In this document: piece by piece, positions 19,507 through 27,895 of the stretch
Layout: every line of letters starts with the position of its first letter
Position numbering within the stretch: the first letter of the stretch is position 1
Assembly (NCBI RefSeq): GCF_900106945.1
Contig: NZ_FNNE01000006.1
Span: 186,001-250,000 of the forward strand
Reading direction: 5' to 3'
Origin: Marinobacter mobilis
Lineage (GTDB): Bacteria > Pseudomonadota > Gammaproteobacteria > Pseudomonadales > Oleiphilaceae
Length of the DNA stretch: 64,000 nucleotides
Position numbers and translations under genes: made by a program
The notes under the pieces: generated by a model
Seen by the model: only the letters and a program-made list of their open reading frames with translations
The model's database searches: none
Told to the model about the DNA's origin: nothing

Positions 19507-20889
19507 GTGATCCGAATTTACAACACACTGTCCCAGCAAAAGGAAACGTTCCAGCCGCTCGAATCCGGCAAGGTCCGGATGTACGTATGTGGCATGACCG
19601 TCTATGACTATTGCCACCTCGGACACGCCCGGGTGCTGGTGGCCTTTGATGTGGTTACAAGGTACCTGCGTCACCGTGGCTATGATGTGCATTATGTCCG
19701 CAACATCACCGACATTGACGACAAGATCCTGCGGCGGGCCGATGAAAACGGTGAGGTGTACACTGATCTGACCGATCGCATGATCCAGGCAATGCATGAA
19801 GACGAGGCGCGCCTGGGCGTGCTGGCTCCCACCGAGGAGCCGCGGGCAACGGCTCATATCGACAATATTATTGCCATGATCAAGGTGCTGATCAGTAAGG
19901 ATCATGCATACGCAGCGGAGAATGGTGACGTTTACTTTGCCGTCAATTCCTTTGAGGGTTACGGCAAGCTCAGCAAGAAAAAACTGGAAGATCTGCTTGC
20001 CGGAGCCCGGGTGGACGTTGAAGCTGCCAAGCGCAGTCCGGCGGATTTTGCCCTGTGGAAGTCTGCCAAGGCTGGCGAGGTCAGTTGGCCGTCTCCCTGG
20101 GGCGACGGTCGCCCTGGTTGGCACATCGAGTGTTCCGCGATGTCCACTTGCTGCCTGGGCAACACCTTCGATATTCATGGTGGCGGGCCTGACCTGATGT
20201 TCCCTCACCATGAAAACGAGATTGCTCAATCCGAGGCGGCGACCGGAGAGGAGTTCGCCCGCACCTGGATGCACGCCGGGGCCATCCGGGTAAACAAGGA
20301 AAAAATGTCCAAGTCGTTGGGCAACTTCTTTACCATCCGCGAAATCCTTGAGAGTTATCCGGCCGAAGTGGTGCGTTACTTCCTGGTGTCCAGCCACTAT
20401 CGCAGCCAGGTTGATTACTCCGAGGATAATCTGGCGGAAGCCGGGCGCACCCTGACCAAGCTCTATCATGCTCTGCGTGGACTGGTGCCGTCCAAGAGTG
20501 TGGCTGAAACGGAGCACGACCGTCGCTTCGCGGAGGCAATGGATGATGACTTCAATACCGCTGGTGCCATTGCGGTGCTGCATGCGGTGGCCGCTGAAAT
20601 CAACCAGCATCGCCGTGATGGTAGCGAGCAGGTCGCTCGTGACAGTGCCGCTGTGCTGGTGCGGCTGGGCCGGATTCTGGGGTTGCTGCAACAGGACCCG
20701 GAAGCATTTTTCCAGGCCGATACCGGCGGAGATCTGAGCGCAGAAGACATTGAGGCGTTAATTCAGGCTCGGGCGGATGCGCGCAAGGCGAGAGACTTCG
20801 CCGGTGCTGACCGGATTCGCGATGAACTCGCGGAGAAAGGCATCATTCTGGATGATTCCCGGGAGGGGACTACCTGGCGTCGGGGCTGA
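19507..20889 (+). CDS. cysS: Cysteinyl-tRNA synthetase
   Basis: Class I synthetase, 460 residues (E. coli 461). Zinc ligands include Cys28 in [16 protein letters not shown], which also contains the HIGH motif, the cysteine of HIECSAMS, and [13 protein letters not shown] is intact. The start is GTG 19507, the only start that gives the usual N-terminus ([12 protein letters not shown]). Co-transcribed with glnS. No terminator hairpin follows directly. Confidence 0.97.
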   Translation: MIRIYNTLSQQKETFQPLESGKVRMYVCGMTVYDYCHLGHARVLVAFDVVTRYLRHRGYDVHYVRNITDIDDKILRRADENGEVYTDLTDRMIQAMHEDEARLGVLAPTEEPRATAHIDNIIAMIKVLISKDHAYAAENGDVYFAVNSFEGYGKLSKKKLEDLLAGARVDVEAAKRSPADFALWKSAKAGEVSWPSPWGDGRPGWHIECSAMSTCCLGNTFDIHGGGPDLMFPHHENEIAQSEAATGEEFARTWMHAGAIRVNKEKMSKSLGNFFTIREILESYPAEVVRYFLVSSHYRSQVDYSEDNLAEAGRTLTKLYHALRGLVPSKSVAETEHDRRFAEAMDDDFNTAGAIAVLHAVAAEINQHRRDGSEQVARDSAAVLVRLGRILGLLQQDPEAFFQADTGGDLSAEDIEALIQARADARKARDFAGADRIRDELAEKGIILDDSREGTTWRRG

Positions 20890-20927
20890 TCGCAGCGTAG
20901 CTGGGCAGGCATGAATTTATACGTGAT

Positions 20928-20956
20928 ATGACGTAAACTACCGCGCTCCGTATAAG
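20928..20956 (+). promoter_or_regulatory. Probable glcB promoter
   Basis: ATGACG (20928-20933), 17-base spacer, TATAAG (20951-20956). Transcription from here would include both hairpins of the glcB leader. Confidence 0.5.
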
Positions 20957-20969
20957 AGCGTGCCCCTGT

Positions 20970-21017
20970 ACCGGCGTGGCCGGTCGGGGCGGGTAACCGG
21001 AAACGCTGGTTCCGGTT
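20970..21017 (+). repeat. Two tandem perfect hairpins in the glcB leader
   Basis: Hairpin 1: ACCGGC-GTG-GCCGGT (20970-20984). Hairpin 2: AACCGGAA (20995-21002) and TTCCGGTT (21010-21017) around a 7-base loop. Neither has a T run. They end 35 bases before the glcB ATG and could be a leader control structure. Confidence 0.55.
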
Positions 21018-21052
21018 GCCTCGGATACAGTAAACCACTGAGGCTAACAACG

Positions 21053-23221
21053 ATGACAGAACGCGTACAAATCGGCGGCATTCAGGTCGCGAAGAATCTG
21101 TATGATTTCGTAAACAACGAAGCGATTCCAGGCACTGGTGTCGACGCAGACAAATTCTGGGCAGCTTTTGACGAAATCGTCAATGAGTTGGCTCCGCGTA
21201 ACCGTGAGCTGCTGGCCAAGCGTGACGCGATTCAGGAAAAGATGGACAGCTGGAACCGTGACCACAAAGGTCAGCCGCTGAACATGGACGAGTACAAGTC
21301 GTTCCTGAAGGAAATCGGATACCTGGTGGAAGAGCCGGCCGATTTCAAGATTGCTACCGCCAACGTCGACCCTGAAATTGCCACCATGGCGGGTCCGCAG
21401 CTGGTTGTGCCGATCATGAACGCCCGCTTCGCCCTGAATGCGGCGAATGCCCGCTGGGGTAGCCTGTACGACGCGCTGTATGGCACCGATGCCATCTCTG
21501 AAGAAGACGGTGCGGAAAAAGGTCGTGGCTACAACCCCGTGCGCGGTGCCAAGGTTATTGAATTTGCCCGTAACCTCTTGGACAACTCCGCACCGCTGGC
21601 TTCGGGTTCCCACAAGGACGCAGCTCAATACCTGGTTGAGGGTGGCAAGCTGGTCGTCAAGCTGCAGAACGGCGAAACCACTGGCCTGAAAGACGAAGCC
21701 GGATTTGTGGGTTACGTGGGTGCTGCAGATGCACCGACGGGCGTTTTGCTGGTCAAGAACGGCATGCACTTCGAAATCCAGATCGACGCCAGCCATCCGA
21801 TTGGTAAAGACGATGGCGCTCACGTCAAAGACGTGCTGATGGAGTCTGCATTGACCACCATCATGGACTGCGAAGACTCTGTTGCAGCGGTAGACGCCGA
21901 AGACAAGAAGCTGGCTTACAGCAACTGGCTGGGCCTGATGAAGGGCAACCTGCAGGAAACCTTCGAGAAAGGTGGCCAGCAGCTGACCCGTAAGATGAAC
22001 GCTGACCGCACCTACACCGCGGCCGACGGCGGCGAGCTGAGCCTCAAGGGCCGCAGCCTGATGTTCATCCGTAACGTGGGTCACCTGATGACTAACCCTG
22101 CCATCCTGCTGAAGGACGGCAACGAAGTTCCTGAAGGTCTGATGGATGGCCTGATCACTTCCCTGATCGCCATTCACGATCTGAAAGGTGGTGGTCAGTT
22201 CCAGAACAGCACCACGGGTTCCATGTACATCGTGAAGCCGAAGATGCACGGTCCTGAAGAAGTGGCGTTCACGAACGAGTTCTTCGGTCGTGTTGAAGAT
22301 GCACTCGGCCTGCCGCGCTTTACCCTGAAAGTCGGCATCATGGACGAAGAGCGTCGCACCACCGTCAACCTGAAAGCCTGTATCAATGCAGCCAAAGATC
22401 GTGCTGTATTCATCAACACTGGCTTCCTTGATCGCACCGGTGATGAAATGCACACCTCCATGGAGCTTGGTCCGTTCATCCGCAAGGGTGAGATGAAGCA
22501 GGCTGCCTGGATCAACGCTTACGAGCAGTGGAACGTGGACATCGGTCTGGAAACTGGTTTCCGTGGCGTTGCACAGATCGGTAAAGGCATGTGGGCCATG
22601 CCGGACCTGATGGCGGGTATGCTGGAAGCCAAAATTGGTCACCCGAAAGCCGGTGCCAATACCGCCTGGGTTCCGTCCCCGACTGCGGCCACGCTGCACG
22701 CTACTCACTATCACCAGGTGTCTGTTGCTGATGTGCAGCAGCAGCTGGAAAGCCGCGCCCGCGCGAGCCTGGATGACATCCTGACGGTTCCTGTCATGGC
22801 GGATCCTTCCGCGCTGTCAGCGGAAGAGATTCAGCAGGAACTGGACAACAACGCTCAGGGTATCCTGGGTTACGTTGTACGCTGGATCGACCAGGGTGTA
22901 GGTTGCTCCAAGGTGCCTGACATCAACGATGTAGGTCTGATGGAAGACCGCGCTACTCTGCGTATTTCCTCCCAGCTGCTGACCAACTGGTTGTATCACG
23001 GCATCTGCACTGAAGATCAGGTCGTTGAGACCATGAAGCGTATGGCCGCGGTTGTTGATCGTCAGAATGCCGGCGACCCAGCTTACAAGAGCATGGCGCC
23101 GGACTTCGATGGCATTGCCTTCCAGGCGGCCATGGATCTGGTTCTGAAGGGCCGCGAGCAGCCGAATGGCTACACCGAGCCACTTCTGCACGCCTATCGC
23201 CTCAAGGCTAAAGCCCAGTAA
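21053..23221 (+). CDS. glcB: Malate synthase G
   Basis: Condenses glyoxylate and acetyl-CoA to malate (glyoxylate and glycolate assimilation). From ATG 21053 the protein has 722 residues, against 723 for E. coli GlcB, and begins [19 protein letters not shown] as in the family; GAGG lies 9 bases upstream. The frame is open back to 20960, but that region contains the leader hairpins and is not conserved coding sequence. Family marks are [31 protein letters not shown] and [14 protein letters not shown]. Single gene, ended by a strong terminator. No isocitrate lyase gene is in the window. Confidence 0.96.
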   Translation: MTERVQIGGIQVAKNLYDFVNNEAIPGTGVDADKFWAAFDEIVNELAPRNRELLAKRDAIQEKMDSWNRDHKGQPLNMDEYKSFLKEIGYLVEEPADFKIATANVDPEIATMAGPQLVVPIMNARFALNAANARWGSLYDALYGTDAISEEDGAEKGRGYNPVRGAKVIEFARNLLDNSAPLASGSHKDAAQYLVEGGKLVVKLQNGETTGLKDEAGFVGYVGAADAPTGVLLVKNGMHFEIQIDASHPIGKDDGAHVKDVLMESALTTIMDCEDSVAAVDAEDKKLAYSNWLGLMKGNLQETFEKGGQQLTRKMNADRTYTAADGGELSLKGRSLMFIRNVGHLMTNPAILLKDGNEVPEGLMDGLITSLIAIHDLKGGGQFQNSTTGSMYIVKPKMHGPEEVAFTNEFFGRVEDALGLPRFTLKVGIMDEERRTTVNLKACINAAKDRAVFINTGFLDRTGDEMHTSMELGPFIRKGEMKQAAWINAYEQWNVDIGLETGFRGVAQIGKGMWAMPDLMAGMLEAKIGHPKAGANTAWVPSPTAATLHATHYHQVSVADVQQQLESRARASLDDILTVPVMADPSALSAEEIQQELDNNAQGILGYVVRWIDQGVGCSKVPDINDVGLMEDRATLRISSQLLTNWLYHGICTEDQVVETMKRMAAVVDRQNAGDPAYKSMAPDFDGIAFQAAMDLVLKGREQPNGYTEPLLHAYRLKAKAQ

Positions 23222-23241
23222 GGGTGGCGGTCTGAAGCAAT

Positions 23242-23271
23242 AAAAAACCCCGCCTGAGTGCGGGGTTTTTT
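23242..23271 (+). terminator. Rho-independent terminator of glcB
   Basis: CCCCGC (23248-23253) pairs with GCGGGG (23260-23265), flanked by A and T runs on either side, so it could also work for the minus-strand folD gene. Confidence 0.9.
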
Positions 23272-23323
23272 ATTGCGTGTCTGCGTGAGCCAGTTGCGGG
23301 ACAAGGTCCCGGGGCAGGGCGGT

Positions 23324-24181
23324 TCAGTCGTTGTGCAGCTCGTTGGCAGCAAACAGGGTGTTCTCAAGCAGCGTGGCTATGGTCATCGGGCCGACACCGC
23401 CGGGAACCGGGGTGATGTACGCGGCGCGTTCAGCGGCAACTTCAAACTCCACATCGCCCTTGAGCTTGCCATCGGCCATCCGGTTGATACCAACGTCGAT
23501 CACGGTGGCGCCCGGCTTGATCCATTCGCCTTTGACTAGCCCCGGCTTGCCCGCTGCGGCAATAACGATGTCTGCTTCGCCGACGACCTTGGCCAAGTCC
23601 TTGGTAAAGCGGTGAGCCACGGTTATGGTGGCGCCTTTGAGCAGCAGTTCCATGGCCATTGGGCGGCCCACGATGTTGGAAGCGCCTACAATAACGGCGT
23701 GCTGCCCCTTATACGGGGTGTTTACGCTGTCCAGCAGGGTGATGATGCCTGCGGGCGTGCAGGGGCGCAATTCCGGGCGTCGCTGGACAAGGCGGCCGAT
23801 ATTGAATGGATGGAAGCCGTCCACGTCTTTGTCTGGGCGAATTTTGACCAGAATCGGATCGGCGTCCAGATGCTCTGGAAGCGGAAGTTGAACGAGGATG
23901 CCGTCTACCGAAGGGTTCTCGTTTAATTCGTCGATCAGGGACTCCAGGGCTGCCTGAGAGGTGTCTGCAGGTAGATCGTAAGACAGCGACAGAATGCCGG
24001 CTTCTTCGCAGGCTTTGCGTTTGTTGCCCACATATACCTGCGAAGCCGGATCGCTGCCAACCAGCACTACGGCCAATCCGGGGGCACGCAGGCCTTTCTC
24101 TCTGCGCTCTTCAACCCCTGCGGCCACCTGCTGGCGAACGTGGGCTGCAATTTCTTTTCCGTTGATCAGTTCTGCGGTCAT
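23324..24181 (-). CDS. folD: Methylenetetrahydrofolate dehydrogenase / cyclohydrolase
   Basis: Bifunctional enzyme of one-carbon metabolism (5,10-methylene-THF to 10-formyl-THF, NADP-dependent). The 285-residue protein starts at ATG 24181 ([16 protein letters not shown]) and shows [14 protein letters not shown] with the catalytic lysine, [10 protein letters not shown], the NADP-binding [15 protein letters not shown], and the C-terminal [18 protein letters not shown]. The frame is open upstream to 24505, but that stretch is antisense to the tRNA operon promoter and tRNA-Pro and is not coding. PurU in this window acts on its product. Confidence 0.95.
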   Translation of the reverse strand: MTAELINGKEIAAHVRQQVAAGVEERREKGLRAPGLAVVLVGSDPASQVYVGNKRKACEEAGILSLSYDLPADTSQAALESLIDELNENPSVDGILVQLPLPEHLDADPILVKIRPDKDVDGFHPFNIGRLVQRRPELRPCTPAGIITLLDSVNTPYKGQHAVIVGASNIVGRPMAMELLLKGATITVAHRFTKDLAKVVGEADIVIAAAGKPGLVKGEWIKPGATVIDVGINRMADGKLKGDVEFEVAAERAAYITPVPGGVGPMTIATLLENTLFAANELHND

Positions 24182-24358
24182 GTTGGTGTCTTTCGATTCA
24201 GCCTTTCTAAAGGCGCGCATTGTCTCATGCTTCGGCCCAGACTCCAATCCGTTGAATGTTGTGGATACCCGAGTGCCAACTGGTGATAGAATAGGTCGGC
24301 GAGCAGGGTCAAATAGTCTGTTCTGGCGCCTCCTTAAGAGGAAAATCTGAAATCGTTG

Positions 24359-24387
24359 TTGACGAGCAGGATTCCCACGGGTAATAT
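24359..24387 (+). promoter_or_regulatory. Strong promoter of the tRNA operon
   Basis: TTGACG (24359-24364), 17-base spacer, TAATAT (24382-24387), followed by a GC-rich GCGCGCC discriminator of the kind seen in stringently controlled stable RNA promoters. Lies 40 bases before tRNA-Pro. Confidence 0.8.
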
Positions 24388-24427
24388 GCGCGCCAACTTT
24401 GCTGAGGCACTTGTTGTTCAGTCGAAT

Positions 24428-24504
24428 CGGGGTATAGCGCAGTCTGGTAGCGCGCCTGCTTTGGGAGCAGGATGTCGGGAGTTCGAATCTCTCTACCCCG
24501 ACCA
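24428..24504 (+). tRNA. tRNA-Pro (anticodon TGG)
   Basis: 77 bases. Acceptor arms CGGGGTA and TACCCCG pair fully, the anticodon stem encloses TTTGGGA with anticodon TGG, the T arm has GTTCGAATC, and CCA is encoded. First of four tRNAs in one operon. Confidence 0.97.
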
Positions 24505-24536
24505 TTTTCTGAATATTCGGGTGGGCGAACGGTTAA

Positions 24537-24613
24537 GCGCCCGTAGCTCAGCTGGATAGAGCATCCGCCTTCTAAGCGGATGGTCGCAGGTTCGAGTCCT
24601 GCCGGGCGCGCCA
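24537..24613 (+). tRNA. tRNA-Arg (anticodon TCT)
   Basis: 77 bases with encoded CCA. Acceptor arms GCGCCCG and CGGGCGC; anticodon stem CCGCC/GGCGG-type pairing around TTCTAAG gives TCT. Lies 32 bases after tRNA-Pro. Confidence 0.96.
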
Positions 24614-24716
24614 TTAAGCCGTCGGTATGGTAAGTGCCGCGGCCGCCGTCACCAGCAAAGTTGAAGTGTCAAAAGCTGGCCTTGCGCCAGGGTGTCGAAA
24701 GACACTGTCCAATGTG

Positions 24717-24792
24717 GTGGACGTAGCTCAGTTGGTAGAGCTCAGGATTGTGACTCCTGCGGTCGAGGGTTCGAACCCCTTCGTCCACCCCA
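24717..24792 (+). tRNA. tRNA-His (anticodon GTG)
   Basis: Acceptor arms GTGGACG and CGTCCAC; anticodon loop TTGTGAC. The base before the first pair (24716) is G and faces C73, giving the extra G-1:C73 pair that marks tRNA-His. CCA is encoded. About 100 bases separate it from tRNA-Arg. Confidence 0.97.
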
Positions 24793-24867
24793 CTTTTTCA
24801 AGTTGATTTCCGCGTTTGCAGAACCTTAAGATGTCCTTAAAGGGCAATCTGGTCCTGTGCCTGATGT

Positions 24868-24952
24868 GCGAAAGTGGCGGAACTGGTAGACGCGCTGGAT
24901 TTAGGTTCCAGTGGGGCAACCCGTGAGAGTTCGAGTCTCTCCTTTCGCACCA
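24868..24952 (+). tRNA. tRNA-Leu (anticodon TAG)
   Basis: 85 bases with a long variable arm, acceptor arms GCGAAAG and CTTTCGC, anticodon loop TTTAGGT (TAG), and encoded CCA followed by a short T run. Last gene of the tRNA operon. Confidence 0.97.
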
Positions 24953-25000
24953 TTTTTCTGCTGTTCTCTGTTCCCCTTTCTCTCCTTTTCGTTCCTGGCC

Positions 25001-27010
25001 TTACAAGGGCAGTTCTGCGGTTATCAAAAATGTTCGTCCGTTTTCTACGCTGGGCAGTGTGTTGAGTGTAGAGGTTGTAAACCCGGGGGCGGCAGGTAGC
25101 CAGAAATCCTCATTCAGCAAGTTGTGTATGTAGCCTTTCAGTTTTAGCTGAGTCAATTGTGCGAGTGTCAGAGTGCCATTGAGACTGATGTTATGGATGC
25201 CTTCGGCCGGAGGGTTCAGCTCACTTCGAGATGGGGTGACAACCACGTTGTCCTGGTAGTGACTGTGGTAGTTGTCAAATAACGCCAGGCTCCAGTCCTT
25301 GTTGCGATAGCCGACCCCAACTTTGACAACGTAATCGGGTTGCAGGGTGGTGTCTTTCGTTCCGTCCTGATTTTCGCTGTGTTGCCAGCTTGCCGCGCCC
25401 GAAACATACCAGTTAGGGTGGGGGATGTACTTCGCTTCCAGTTCGACCCCTTCGGTTTCAAGCTGATCCTCATTGAAGAAGCTGATGACCCCCGGAGATT
25501 GGGGTTGCCTGACAATCAGGTTGTCCTGCTCGGTGTGGTAGAAGGTTATGGCAGACTGAAAGCTGCTCAGATTATAGAACAGCTGGAAGTCCCAGGTTTT
25601 TACGGTCTCGTGTTCAAGGGCGGGGTTGCCTATCAGGGACAGGGCGGGGGTCACGATGGCAACATCCTGTTCAAGTGCATAAGGCGCCCGAAAAGCTTCG
25701 GCATACATCAGTTTGGCGCCAAAGGCCTCATCAAAGTGCTGAATGATTCCAATTCTTGGTGATGTGTTGCTGCTGATCCCTTCCGCCTTGTTAAGTTGCA
25801 GGCCACCAATGAAGCGCGTGTTTTGCCACTGGTACTCCAGCTGGGCGTAGGCGGCGTAAAGATCATTGCGCCAGCGGGGCAAAAACGGGTAGGGCTCATC
25901 CACACGCGCCAGCAAAGTGTCGTAGGTCAGCCCCGTCACCAGCTGAAGATCGTCGCTGAACCGTCCCTGAAGCTGGACTTCAACACGGCTGTCGTCCGTC
26001 CTGTAATTGATGGGCCCGAAGACGCCGACCGTTGGCTCCTGCAGTTCGGTTCGAACCCGAACATGGGAGACATTTATTTTCCCCTGCCAGTTCGCGTTTA
26101 ACTGGTAGTCATATCCGAGGTCAATGAACGTGCGCTCATTGACGCTGTGTCCTTCGGCGAGGGCCAGCTGGGAGCCGCGAATATCATCTAAATCTGACCG
26201 GCCCCAATGCACAGTTGCATGAAAACCCTGATGGCGAGCGCTAACCAGACCACCGGGGGTTGTCTCCTCGAGGCGAGTGCGAAATTCGCCGCTGTTGTCG
26301 TGCATGCTCAGGGTTTCGCCATCGGTCTGGGAGTAACGCAGGGCCATGACGATTTCGCTGTCGTTGTTGGCGGATTCGGCGCCCAGAGACAGACCGGCGG
26401 CCACGGCGCCGTTATCTCCGGCGCCAATGCTTATCCTGTCTTCAAGTTCGTTGGCGCGTTTGGTGATGATGTTGATGACGCCGGAATAGGCATTGGTGCC
26501 GTACAGCACAGAGCCAGGCCCCCGGATCACTTCTATCTGCCGAATGGCATCCAGCGGAAAAGTGGTCATGACGGCCTGAGTCCATAGGCCTCCACTGTAG
26601 CTTTCCCGGTTAAACGGAATTCCGTTCACCAGCATCAGGATGTGATTGTTGTTGACCCTGGGGGCATCGCTGCGCGCTGTGATGCGATACCGGTTGCCTG
26701 CCACCGACGTATATGGGGCTAAGCCGGGAATGCGGGCCAGGATTTCTGAAAGATCCCGGCCGCCGAACAATTCGATTTCTTCTGCTGTGTATACCGTGAT
26801 GATGCCGGGCGAATCGCTGGCTGTGCTGGGCAGCTTTGACGCCGTGCTGACGGTGAGGTTCAGCAGTCCCTCCAGATCAAGTTTTGCCAGCTCAGGGTGA
26901 CGACTGGCTTCTGCCTGGCTGGCCAGGATGACGGCGAAGATTCCCAGCCATTGGTGCAGGTATCTTCCTGGGGCGTTAAAGGGCGGGAGCCGAGGTATTG
27001 ATCGTGCCAT
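25001..27010 (-). CDS. TonB-dependent outer-membrane receptor
   Basis: 669-residue outer-membrane receptor. An N-terminal signal sequence (about residues 1-35, ending near SQAEA) is followed by the plug domain (about 50-165: GIITVYTAEEIELFGGRDLSEILARIPG, IRQIEVIRGPGSVLYGTNAYSGVINIITK) and a beta-barrel. The C-terminus ends in Leu rather than the usual Phe. It is divergent from a YfiR-like gene and a GGDEF-EAL gene, with 222 bases between. There are no iron-transport genes nearby, so its ligand is unknown; the neighbours suggest a signalling role. Confidence 0.9.
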   Translation of the reverse strand: MARSIPRLPPFNAPGRYLHQWLGIFAVILASQAEASRHPELAKLDLEGLLNLTVSTASKLPSTASDSPGIITVYTAEEIELFGGRDLSEILARIPGLAPYTSVAGNRYRITARSDAPRVNNNHILMLVNGIPFNRESYSGGLWTQAVMTTFPLDAIRQIEVIRGPGSVLYGTNAYSGVINIITKRANELEDRISIGAGDNGAVAAGLSLGAESANNDSEIVMALRYSQTDGETLSMHDNSGEFRTRLEETTPGGLVSARHQGFHATVHWGRSDLDDIRGSQLALAEGHSVNERTFIDLGYDYQLNANWQGKINVSHVRVRTELQEPTVGVFGPINYRTDDSRVEVQLQGRFSDDLQLVTGLTYDTLLARVDEPYPFLPRWRNDLYAAYAQLEYQWQNTRFIGGLQLNKAEGISSNTSPRIGIIQHFDEAFGAKLMYAEAFRAPYALEQDVAIVTPALSLIGNPALEHETVKTWDFQLFYNLSSFQSAITFYHTEQDNLIVRQPQSPGVISFFNEDQLETEGVELEAKYIPHPNWYVSGAASWQHSENQDGTKDTTLQPDYVVKVGVGYRNKDWSLALFDNYHSHYQDNVVVTPSRSELNPPAEGIHNISLNGTLTLAQLTQLKLKGYIHNLLNEDFWLPAAPGFTTSTLNTLPSVENGRTFLITAELPL

Positions 27011-27195
27011 TGTCCTCTTCCTGCGAGGCAGCCTTGCACCGCTATGCGTGGGGGGCTGAATATTTGGCTGTTCTTATCCTTTCAATCAAGGAAGTCTAGC
27101 CGTCTTCATGGGTATTTCCACTGGGTGCCGCGCTGATGCTGGCTGTTTTGTGAACGACTCTGGCTATTTGCATTACCGGAATTCCCTGGCGGGCC

Positions 27196-27201
27196 TATAC
27201 T
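27196..27201 (+). promoter_or_regulatory. Possible -10 box of the YfiR-like / GGDEF-EAL pair
   Basis: TATACT 32 bases before ATG 27233; a weak TTACCG stands 17 bases upstream. Otherwise the 222-base divergent region shows nothing distinctive. Confidence 0.35.
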
Positions 27202-27232
27202 GGATTACTGAACCCGTCGCAAATTACTCCAA

Positions 27233-27895
27233 ATGATTCTACCCACAATGACAAAAGGGCTTGGGCGTGTGTTGCAGCGTGCGATGGCCTGGTGTGGTTT
27301 GACTGCGTGGAAGGTCGCCGGTCCGCTGCGGAGGCTTTTGCGGTCGCTGCTGGTGGTTTTGTGGTTTGGCGGGGGAGTGTCGGCACTGGCTTTCGGTTCC
27401 GGGGCGGCTGATGAAGTCAGGGCGTTCATCCTGCTTCGGCTGGCGGGTCAGATATACTGGTCGCCGTCGTCAGGCATTGACGATCAGGAGTCGACCTACC
27501 GCTTGTGCATCTATCGTAACCCCGCCTTTTTTAACGAAGTGCAGGCGCTCTTGCAGGCTCGTCAACTGCAGGGCAATAGAGTTCAGCTGGTTCAGACTGA
27601 GCGGCTGGGGCAGCTTGCGGGTTGCCACATTGCGTATGTCGGGGATGTGTCTCAGGACGAGGTTAATCGTATCGTCTTAATGGGCATGTTGCAGAGTACC
27701 GTGTTTGTGGCCAGTAGTGATCAGAGCGCAAAAGCGGGGTTGCATATTCGTCTCTATCTGGGGGAATCGGATACGTTTGATGTTGAGATAAACCGGGCAG
27801 CGTTTGCGCTTGGTGGGAATGAGCCGTCCGCCTCCTTTCTCAAGCTGGCAGGTAAGGTCTACGATTCATTGGGCTATGGTGAGGTAGAGCCATGA
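27233..27895 (+). CDS. YfiR-like periplasmic protein (DUF4154)
   Basis: 220 residues. A long basic N-terminal region and hydrophobic segment (about residues 32-55, LLRSLLVVLWFGGGVSALAFG) suggest export. The mature part has the YfiR/DUF4154 pattern: RAFILLRLAGQIYW, YRLCIYRNPAFF, GCHIAYVGD, and the terminal VEINRAAFALGG...SASFLKLAGKVY. In Pseudomonas, YfiR is a periplasmic repressor of the diguanylate cyclase YfiN. Its stop overlaps the start of the GGDEF-EAL gene by 4 bases, so the pair is coupled. The exact start is uncertain: another ATG is at 27248. Confidence 0.8.
   Translation: MILPTMTKGLGRVLQRAMAWCGLTAWKVAGPLRRLLRSLLVVLWFGGGVSALAFGSGAADEVRAFILLRLAGQIYWSPSSGIDDQESTYRLCIYRNPAFFNEVQALLQARQLQGNRVQLVQTERLGQLAGCHIAYVGDVSQDEVNRIVLMGMLQSTVFVASSDQSAKAGLHIRLYLGESDTFDVEINRAAFALGGNEPSASFLKLAGKVYDSLGYGEVEP

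Noticed and set aside
21044..22714. 556-codon open frame opposite glcB
   Set aside because: Antisense shadow of a highly expressed, codon-biased gene; no recognisable motifs.
24182..24505. N-terminal extension of folD
   Set aside because: It runs antisense through the tRNA promoter and tRNA-Pro; FolD family length and motifs begin at 24181.
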